From an uncultured Marinobacter sp. (GTDB lineage Bacteria > Pseudomonadota > Gammaproteobacteria > Pseudomonadales > Oleiphilaceae): a stretch of DNA of 64,000 bases. Positions 57,663 through 64,000 of this stretch are shown in pieces. The notes beneath the pieces are model-generated. The model did not search any database. It had not been told where the DNA came from and saw only the letters and a program-made list of their open reading frames with translations. The stretch covers positions 1-64,000 of the forward strand of contig NZ_CAJXKQ010000022.1 in NCBI RefSeq assembly GCF_913055835.1, written 5' to 3'. The translations under genes were made by a program, and so were the position numbers. Within the stretch, counting starts at the first letter, position 1, and each line of letters opens with the position of its first letter.

Positions 57663-57686
57663 GACCGGGCCATGACCCGGTCTTTT
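57663..57686 (+). terminator. Intrinsic terminator between def and fmt
   Basis: GACCGGG (57663-57669) and CCCGGTC (57676-57682) form a 7-bp stem with a 6-base loop, followed by TTTT. It ends 31 bp before the fmt start, so it may reduce read-through from def or act in a leader. Confidence 0.65.
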
Positions 57687-57717
57687 CGTATTACAACGGA
57701 ACAGAGAGCAAAACACC

Positions 57718-58653
57718 GTGCGACTCGTTTTTGCTGGCACACCGGATTTCGCGGCAACCGCGCTTAAATCACTGATTGACGCCAACCACACCATTGTTGG
57801 CGTTTATTCCCAGCCGGATCGGCCTGCCGGTCGCGGTCGAAAACTGCAGCCCAGCCCGGTCAAGCAGGTGGCTCTGGACCATGAGATCCCGGTTTTCCAG
57901 CCCGAAACACTGAAAACGCCGGAAGCTCAGAAGCAATTGGCCGACCTGAAACCGGACGTGATGATTGTCGCCGCCTATGGCCTGATCCTGCCGAAGGCGG
58001 TGCTGGACATCCCGACCCATGGCTGCCTGAACATCCACGCCTCGCTGCTGCCCCGCTGGCGCGGCGCTGCACCAATCCAGCGGGCCATCGCCGCGGGCGA
58101 TACCGAAACTGGTATCACCATCATGCAAATGGACGAAGGCCTGGATACCGGGGCCATGTTGTTGAAATCCCTCACCGCTATCGACGACAGCGACACCGGG
58201 GGCAGCCTGCATGACCGCCTCGCGGAGCTCGGTGGCAAGGCCATCACTAAGGCTTTGGAGTTGCTTCGGAAAGGTGAACTTACCGGGGAACCGCAGAACG
58301 ACGAGCTGGCCTGCTACGCCAGCAAACTGAGCAAGACCGAAGGCCATATTGACTGGACCAGAGACGCCCAAGCCATCGAGCGGCTGGTTCGCGCTTTCAA
58401 CCCCTGGCCCGGAACCTACACGGATCTGGGTGATCAGCGAATCCGCATTCACGAGGCCCGGGCCCTGGTTGCCACCAGCGATGGTCTGCCGGGAACCGTG
58501 GTGCAAAGAGACCGGGAAGGTATCGACATTGCCTGCGGTAGCGGCACCCTGCGCATCACCCGCCTGCAATTGCCAGGCTCCCGTGCCCAGAGCGTGAACG
58601 ACCTGATCAACGGTGGCAAGGAACTGCTCATGCCCGGCCAGGAGCTGCGCTGA
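57718..58653 (+). CDS. fmt: Methionyl-tRNA formyltransferase
   Basis: This is a 311-residue enzyme that formylates initiator Met-tRNA. It starts with GTG at 57718 (VRLVFAGTPDFAATAL). The catalytic region is LNIHASLLPRWRGAAPIQRAI, with the later aspartate in MDEGLDTG. A C-terminal OB-like domain follows. It leads into rsmB one base after its stop. Confidence 0.97.
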   Translation: MRLVFAGTPDFAATALKSLIDANHTIVGVYSQPDRPAGRGRKLQPSPVKQVALDHEIPVFQPETLKTPEAQKQLADLKPDVMIVAAYGLILPKAVLDIPTHGCLNIHASLLPRWRGAAPIQRAIAAGDTETGITIMQMDEGLDTGAMLLKSLTAIDDSDTGGSLHDRLAELGGKAITKALELLRKGELTGEPQNDELACYASKLSKTEGHIDWTRDAQAIERLVRAFNPWPGTYTDLGDQRIRIHEARALVATSDGLPGTVVQRDREGIDIACGSGTLRITRLQLPGSRAQSVNDLINGGKELLMPGQELR

Positions 58654-58654
58654 C

Positions 58655-59956
58655 ATGGGGGACCGACAACAACCCATGCGCGCCATCGCTGCTGGCGTGA
58701 TGCTGGCCGTGGAAAATGGCCAGTCCCTGTCCCAGTGCCTGCCACCGGCCCTGAATCGCCTCCCCGCGAATGAACGCCCCGAACTCCAGGCCCTCTGCTA
58801 TGGCACCTGCCGCTGGTTTCACCGGCTGGATGGCGAGCTTAATGGCCGGCTGAAAAAACCCCTGCGCAAGCCGGACCGCATCGTCCATCACCTGATGCTG
58901 GTGGCCCTGTTCCAGTTGCGCTTCAGCCAACAGGCCACCTACGCAGTACTCAATGAAACCGTGGAAGCCTGCCGGGCCCTGGACAAACCTCACCTTACAG
59001 GACTGGTTAATGGTGTTCTGAGGGCAGCAGAGCGAGAAGGCGCGCCGGAGCCGGCCGATGAGTCGGCCCGCTTCAGTCACCCGGTGTGGATGGTGGAAAA
59101 GCTCCGCCACAACTGGCCCGATGACTGGCAACAGATTCTGAACGCCAACAATGCCCAGGCGCCCATGACCTTACGGGTGAACGCCCTTCGGTTCGGTCGG
59201 GATGAATACCTGGGCCTGCTGAAAGAGGCTGGCATTGATGCCAGCCCGACCCGATTCGCGCCCCACGGCATTCAACTGGCCAATCCTGTGCCTGTCGACC
59301 GATTGCCCTGGTTCGCTGACGGCGCCGTCAGCGTGCAGGATGAGGCAGCGCAGCTGTGCACAACCCTGCTGGAGCTTGCCCCGGGCCAGAGAGTGCTGGA
59401 TGCCTGTGCCGCTCCCGGGGGCAAAACCTGTGCGATTCTCGAAAGCTGTGGCGAGCTGGCGGAAGTGGTGGCCATTGATGAATCCGCTGAACGCCTGCCC
59501 CGGGTGCAGGAAAACCTTGATCGCCTTGATCTCAACGCCACGCTGAAACAGGCGGATGCCGCCGCGACCGGACAATGGTGGGACGGCGAGGTATTCGATC
59601 GCATCCTGCTGGACGTGCCCTGCAGCGCCAGCGGCGTGATTCGCCGACATCCGGACATCAAACTGTTGCGCAGAGAATCCGACATTACCCCGCTGGCGGC
59701 CATACAACTCGGGTTACTGGAGGCCCTATGGGCTATCCTGAAACCCGGAGGCCGGCTGGTGTACGCCACCTGCTCGGTGTTCCCGCAGGAAAACCACCGT
59801 ATAATCCAGCGGTTCTGCAAACAGCAGACCGATGCCATCCATATTGAGCCAGATGCTCAATGGGGGCGCGACATGGGAGCAGGGCGGCAACTGCTCCCCG
59901 ATCCGGACAGCCATGATGGCTTCTTCTATGCCGTGCTGGAGAAACCCGAACCATGA
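58655..59956 (+). CDS. rsmB: 16S rRNA (cytosine-967-C5)-methyltransferase RsmB
   Basis: This is a 433-residue enzyme with an N-terminal NusB-like RNA-binding domain (about 5-135) and a Rossmann methyltransferase. The SAM motif is [14 protein letters not shown], and the two cysteines are in [15 protein letters not shown] and [11 protein letters not shown]. The start at 58655 follows GGAG in the fmt end. The stop overlaps the trkA start by 4 bp. Confidence 0.95.
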   Translation: MGDRQQPMRAIAAGVMLAVENGQSLSQCLPPALNRLPANERPELQALCYGTCRWFHRLDGELNGRLKKPLRKPDRIVHHLMLVALFQLRFSQQATYAVLNETVEACRALDKPHLTGLVNGVLRAAEREGAPEPADESARFSHPVWMVEKLRHNWPDDWQQILNANNAQAPMTLRVNALRFGRDEYLGLLKEAGIDASPTRFAPHGIQLANPVPVDRLPWFADGAVSVQDEAAQLCTTLLELAPGQRVLDACAAPGGKTCAILESCGELAEVVAIDESAERLPRVQENLDRLDLNATLKQADAAATGQWWDGEVFDRILLDVPCSASGVIRRHPDIKLLRRESDITPLAAIQLGLLEALWAILKPGGRLVYATCSVFPQENHRIIQRFCKQQTDAIHIEPDAQWGRDMGAGRQLLPDPDSHDGFFYAVLEKPEP

Positions 59957-61356
59957 AAATCCTGATTCTCGGTGCCGGCCAGGTCGGCGGAACACTCGCC
60001 GAAAACCTCGCCAACGAAGCCAACGACATCACCATCATCGACAGTGATGGCGCCCGATTGCGCGAGTTGCAGGACCGGCTCGACATTCGCACCGTCCAGG
60101 GCGCGGCGTCCTATCCCACGGCACTGCGACAGGCCGGTGCGGAAGATGCCGACATGCTGATTGCCGTCACCAACAGCGACGAAACCAACATGGTGGCCTG
60201 CCAGGTAGCCAAACTGCTGTACAAGACCCCGACCACCATCTGTCGGGTGCGCGCCAATGCCTACCTGGCAAAATCCGAGCTCTTCTATCAGCGCGACCAG
60301 ACCAAGGATCTCGACAGCCTGCGGGGCTTCCCGATTGACGTTCTGATCAGCCCCGAACACCTGGTGACCAAACACATTACCCGGCTGATCGAGAATCCCG
60401 GTGCACTTCAGGTACTGGAGTTTTCCAAGGGCCTGACCCGCCTCGTGGCCATTCGCGCCACCCGGGGAGGCCCTCTGGTGGGGCACGAGCTGTCTTACCT
60501 GCGCACCCACATGCCCAAGATCGATACCCGGGTGGCGGCTATCTTCCGGAAAGACCGGGCGATCATGCCCGAGGGCAACACCGTTATTGAGGACGGTGAT
60601 GAAGTGTTCTTTATTGCCGCCGGCGATCACATCAAGTCGGTGATGAGCGAGCTGCAACCGCTGGTAAAACCCTACAAGCGCATCTTTATCTGTGGGGGCG
60701 GCAATATCGGTCAGCGGCTGGCCCATACCCTGGAAAACCGTTATCAGGTCAAATTGCTGGAGCGGGACCACGAGCGTTGCGTGATGCTCTCGGAGAATCT
60801 GCGCAAGACCGTGGTGCTGGAGGGCAACGCTGCCAACAAGGACATCCTGCTGGAAGAGAACATCGAGAATACCGATGTGTTCTGCGCGGTAACCAACGAC
60901 GATGAAGCCAACATCATGGCCTCACTGCTGGCCAAGCGCCTTGGCGCCCGCAAGGTACTGACCCTGATCAACAACCCGGACTACGTGGACCTGATCCAGG
61001 GTGGCGACATCGACGTGGCCATCTCGCCCCAGCAAACCACCATTGGCAGCCTTCTGACTCACGTACGCCGGGGCGATGTGGTAAACGTTCACTCACTACG
61101 CAGGGGCGCTGCCGAGGCAATTGAAGCGATTGCCCACGGCGACCACCGGTCCTCAAAAGTGGTTGGCAAACGGCTGGACGAGATCAATCTGCCAGAGGGT
61201 ACGACCATCGGTGCCATCGTTCGCCGCAATGAGGTCCTGATCGCCCACGATCACCTCCGGATCCAGCCCGACGACCACGTTATCCTGTTCCTGGTGGACA
61301 AAACCCGTATCCGGGATGTGGAAAAACTCTTCCAGGTTGGACTCACCTTCTTCTGA
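59953..61356 (+). CDS. trkA: Trk system potassium uptake regulatory protein TrkA
   Basis: This is a 467-residue peripheral membrane protein that gates Trk potassium channels. It holds two Rossmann RCK_N domains ([13 protein letters not shown] near residue 6 and [13 protein letters not shown] near 240), each followed by an RCK_C domain. No trkH/trkG lies in the window. It overlaps rsmB (ATGA), matching the rsmB-trkA order of Pseudomonas. Confidence 0.96.
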   Translation: MKILILGAGQVGGTLAENLANEANDITIIDSDGARLRELQDRLDIRTVQGAASYPTALRQAGAEDADMLIAVTNSDETNMVACQVAKLLYKTPTTICRVRANAYLAKSELFYQRDQTKDLDSLRGFPIDVLISPEHLVTKHITRLIENPGALQVLEFSKGLTRLVAIRATRGGPLVGHELSYLRTHMPKIDTRVAAIFRKDRAIMPEGNTVIEDGDEVFFIAAGDHIKSVMSELQPLVKPYKRIFICGGGNIGQRLAHTLENRYQVKLLERDHERCVMLSENLRKTVVLEGNAANKDILLEENIENTDVFCAVTNDDEANIMASLLAKRLGARKVLTLINNPDYVDLIQGGDIDVAISPQQTTIGSLLTHVRRGDVVNVHSLRRGAAEAIEAIAHGDHRSSKVVGKRLDEINLPEGTTIGAIVRRNEVLIAHDHLRIQPDDHVILFLVDKTRIRDVEKLFQVGLTFF

Positions 61357-61461
61357 CTTAGAAATACACAGCCAGCACGCGTATAATGCGCCTTTCTTTT
61401 TTCGGAGTGCCCCGAAGGACAGCCGGGGCGCCACACACAGACTGATCAGCAGGCAACCGTC
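61357..61461 (+). promoter_or_regulatory. glyQS promoter and leader hairpin
   Basis: A consensus -10 box TATAAT lies at 61382-61387, with only a weak -35 candidate (TAGAAA, 17 bases upstream). The leader contains a GCCCCG...CGGGGC hairpin (about 61408-61428) before the GTG start of glyQ. Nothing resembling a T-box was seen. Confidence 0.55.
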
Positions 61462-62487
61462 GTGACAGACAAGGCAAAGCAACAGACAACTCCGGATATC
61501 GGGACCTTCCAGGGCCTGATCCTGGCTCTGCAGAATTTCTGGGCGCAGCACGGCTGCGTGGTTCTCCAGCCCCTGGACATGGAAGTGGGTGCCGGCACCT
61601 TCCACCCGGCCACCTTCCTGCGTGCCATCGGGCCGGAAACCTGGAACGCCGCCTACGTCCAGCCCAGCCGCCGCCCCACTGACGGCCGCTACGGTGAGAA
61701 CCCCAACCGCCTGCAGCACTATTACCAGTTCCAGGTGGTTCTGAAACCATCACCGGATAATATTCAGGAACTGTACCTGGATTCCCTGCGCGCGCTGGGC
61801 CTTGATCCACTCGTGCACGACATCCGGTTTGTCGAAGACAACTGGGAGTCTCCCACACTGGGCGCCTGGGGCCTGGGTTGGGAAATCTGGCTCAACGGCA
61901 TGGAAGTGACCCAGTTCACCTATTTCCAGCAGGTCGGCGGCCTGGAATGCTTCCCGGTCACCGGTGAGCTCACCTACGGGCTTGAGCGAATCGCCATGTA
62001 CCTGCAGGGCGTCGACAGCGTATACGACCTGGTCTGGACCGAAGGACCGGACGGCGTGGTCACCTACGGCGACGTGTTCCACCAGCAGGAGGTGGAGATG
62101 TCCACCTACAACTTCGAGCACGCCGACACCGAATTCCTGTTCCACAGCTTCGACGTTCACGAGCGGGAAAGCGCCCGACTGATCGAAGCCGGACTGGCCC
62201 TGCCGGCCTACGAACAGGTGCTCAAAGCCTCCCACACCTTCAACCTGCTGGACGCCCGGCACGCCATTTCGGTAACCGAGCGTCAGCGCTTCATCCTGCG
62301 GGTTCGCACCCTGGCCCGCGCAGTCGCCCAGGCCTACTTCGACAGCCGTCGTTCACTTGGCTTCCCGCTTGCCCCGGAGGCGTTGCGAAAGGAAGTCCTC
62401 GCCGCCGCTGAGGCCGCCGACGACAAGGCGAAAAGCAAGAAGGGCAAGAAAGCGAAGAAGGCACAGCAGGAACAGGGGAACGCATAA
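61462..62487 (+). CDS. glyQ: Glycyl-tRNA synthetase alpha subunit
   Basis: This is a 341-residue catalytic subunit of the bacterial alpha2-beta2 enzyme. It begins with GTG at 61462. Class II signatures occur in [33 protein letters not shown] and in the [15 protein letters not shown] motif 3 region. The C-terminus carries an extra lysine-rich tail ([19 protein letters not shown]) beyond the usual end. glyS begins 2 bp after its stop. Confidence 0.96.
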   Translation: MTDKAKQQTTPDIGTFQGLILALQNFWAQHGCVVLQPLDMEVGAGTFHPATFLRAIGPETWNAAYVQPSRRPTDGRYGENPNRLQHYYQFQVVLKPSPDNIQELYLDSLRALGLDPLVHDIRFVEDNWESPTLGAWGLGWEIWLNGMEVTQFTYFQQVGGLECFPVTGELTYGLERIAMYLQGVDSVYDLVWTEGPDGVVTYGDVFHQQEVEMSTYNFEHADTEFLFHSFDVHERESARLIEAGLALPAYEQVLKASHTFNLLDARHAISVTERQRFILRVRTLARAVAQAYFDSRRSLGFPLAPEALRKEVLAAAEAADDKAKSKKGKKAKKAQQEQGNA

Positions 62488-62489
62488 CC

Positions 62490-64000
62490 ATGGCTACACA
62501 GGATTTTCTGGTCGAACTGGGCACCGAAGAGCTGCCTCCCAAGGCCCTCAAGCCACTGTCTGACGCCTTCACCCAGGGCATTGCCCGGGGGCTGGAAGAC
62601 GCCGGGATCGAATTCGGCAAGGTTGAAGCCTTCGCCGCTCCGCGCCGCCTGGCCGTGCGCATCCGGGATCTGGCGGATGCGCAGCCGGACAAGTCGGTGG
62701 AAAAACGTGGTCCTGCCGTCAAGGCAGCCTTCGACGACGCCGGCAACCCGACCCGCGCGCTGACCGGCTTCGCCACCTCTCTGGGCGTTACCCCGGACCA
62801 GCTCGACACCCTGGAAACCGACAAGGGTGCCTGGGTGGTCTACCGCACGGTCGAGCAGGGCAAGCCCACCGTAGAGCTGATGCCGGAACTGGTGGAGCAA
62901 TCCCTGGCCGGCCTGCCGATTCCCAAGCGCATGCGCTGGGGTGCGCACCGCACCGAGTTTGTGCGCCCGGTCCACTGGGTAGTGATGCTGTTCGGCAACA
63001 AGGTGATCGAGGCGCCGATCATGGGGCTGACCCCGGGCAACAAGACCCGCGGCCATCGCTTCCATTGCCCGAAATCCCTGATCGTGCCCACGCCGAACGA
63101 TTACGAAGTCGTCCTCAAGCAGGAAGGCTATGTGATTGCCGATTTCGCTGAGCGTCGGGAACAGATCCGTGCCTGCGTGACCGAACTGGCCGAGAAGGAA
63201 GCCGGTGGCAAGGCCGTCATTGATGAGGACCTGCTGGACGAAGTCACCGCGCTGAACGAATGGCCGGTGCCGTTGATGGGCCGCTTCGAGGAGCGTTTCC
63301 TGGAAGTCCCGGCCGAAGCCCTGATTTCCTCCATGAAGGAACATCAGAAGTACTTCCACGTGGTGGCTGCCGACGGAGAAATGCTGCCGCTGTTCATCAC
63401 CGTGGCGAACATCGAGAGCAAGGATCCGTCCCAGGTTGTTTCCGGTAACGAGAAAGTGATCCGGCCCCGCCTTTCCGACGCCGCCTTCTTCTACGAGACA
63501 GACCGGAAGACAAAACTCGAAGACCGCATTGACGCCCTCAAGCCCATCGTGTTCCAGGAGAAACTCGGCAGCATCTACGACAAGTCGGTACGCGTCGCGG
63601 CCCTGGCAAAGAAAATTGCAGATGCCATCGGCAGCGATCCGGCCCTGGCCGAGCGCGCGGCCATGCTGGCGAAGACCGATCTCGTCACCGAAATGGTCCT
63701 GGAGTTTACCGATCTGCAGGGCATCATGGGCCAGTACTACGCCGCTAACGACGGCGAACCGGAAGACGTGGCCAAGGCACTGAACGAACAGTACATGCCC
63801 CGTTTCGCCGGCGATGACCTGCCGACCACTCTCACCGGCTGTGCCATTGCCATCGCAGACCGTCTGGACTCCCTGGTGGGCCTGTTCGGCATCAACCAGC
63901 CGCCATCAGGCACCCGAGACCCGTTCGCCCTGCGCCGTGCCTCCCTGGGTGTGTTGCGCATTATCATCGAGCGAGAGCTGCCGCTGGACCTGCAGACCTG
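62490..64000 (+). CDS. glyS: Glycyl-tRNA synthetase beta subunit (partial, runs off the window)
   Basis: This frame starts with ATG at 62490 and stays open to the last base, giving 503 codons of an expected 690 or so. The N-terminus [20 protein letters not shown] is diagnostic of Gly[23 protein letters not shown] and the [24 protein letters not shown] segment follow in normal order. The beta subunit recognises tRNA-Gly and contains the editing-like and anticodon-binding domains, the last lying outside the window. Confidence 0.97.
   Translation, partial: MATQDFLVELGTEELPPKALKPLSDAFTQGIARGLEDAGIEFGKVEAFAAPRRLAVRIRDLADAQPDKSVEKRGPAVKAAFDDAGNPTRALTGFATSLGVTPDQLDTLETDKGAWVVYRTVEQGKPTVELMPELVEQSLAGLPIPKRMRWGAHRTEFVRPVHWVVMLFGNKVIEAPIMGLTPGNKTRGHRFHCPKSLIVPTPNDYEVVLKQEGYVIADFAERREQIRACVTELAEKEAGGKAVIDEDLLDEVTALNEWPVPLMGRFEERFLEVPAEALISSMKEHQKYFHVVAADGEMLPLFITVANIESKDPSQVVSGNEKVIRPRLSDAAFFYETDRKTKLEDRIDALKPIVFQEKLGSIYDKSVRVAALAKKIADAIGSDPALAERAAMLAKTDLVTEMVLEFTDLQGIMGQYYAANDGEPEDVAKALNEQYMPRFAGDDLPTTLTGCAIAIADRLDSLVGLFGINQPPSGTRDPFALRRASLGVLRIIIERELPLDLQT

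Overview
The window looks like a chromosomal segment of a marine gammaproteobacterium, most likely Marinobacter or a close relative. That is inferred from protein similarity recalled from memory, the moderately high GC content, sodium-type traits (PomAB-like motor, Na+/H+ antiporter family protein, TRAP transporter, ectoine synthase) and gene order. No search was run. The right-hand block (LysM-dprA-tsaC-hemF-aroE facing def-fmt-rsmB-trkA, then glyQS) and the cytochrome oxidase block match the arrangement near the replication origin in Pseudomonas. I see no rRNA, tRNA, CRISPR array, prophage or intact insertion sequence. The last gene, glyS, runs off the end of the window.

Layout. 0.2-11.4 kb: a 3-hydroxybutyrate (3HB) module with acetoacetyl-CoA synthetase, 3HB dehydrogenase, a three-part TRAP transporter, a sigma-54 activator, a lipoprotein 3HB-oligomer hydrolase and a second lipoprotein esterase. 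11.4-16.4 kb: a DUF6164 protein, a DUF2868-DUF3482 GTPase pair, a stand-alone ectC and an MFS carrier. 16.6-22.2 kb: an ornithine/lysine-type decarboxylase, an ATP-grasp protein, an eIF2B-like protein and helicase HrpB. 22.2-31.0 kb: a complete aa3-type cytochrome c oxidase locus with heme A synthesis and copper assembly. 31.2-38.2 kb: a MATE exporter, then a tight six-gene operon (unknown protein, cupredoxin, GGDEF-EAL, DUF3034, lipoprotein truncated haemoglobin, DoxX). 38.2-45.4 kb: a diguanylate cyclase, DUF1653, an antiporter, YheV, oligopeptidase A and a gamma carbonic anhydrase. 45.4-49.3 kb: glucan synthase OpgH, apparently split, and a phosphoglycerol-transferase-like protein. 49.5-64 kb: small heat-shock protein, PA4642-family protein, PomAB and the housekeeping block.

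The most informative reading is in the 3HB module. Both regulated units have a sigma-54 type promoter with correct GG-to-GC spacing. Upstream of each lie three 18-bp sites fitting one consensus (TGTCCGGA-NN-TCCGGACA), the nearest about 60 bp from the promoter, and the gene for a sigma-54 activator sits between them. This gives a self-contained model: oligomers are cut by a membrane-anchored hydrolase, monomer enters through the TRAP carrier, and dehydrogenase plus CoA ligase feed acetoacetyl-CoA to central metabolism.

The window also holds three families of dispersed palindromes. In two of them the core is conserved while the flanking arms differ between copies yet stay complementary within each copy, which suggests that the folded structure is what is kept.
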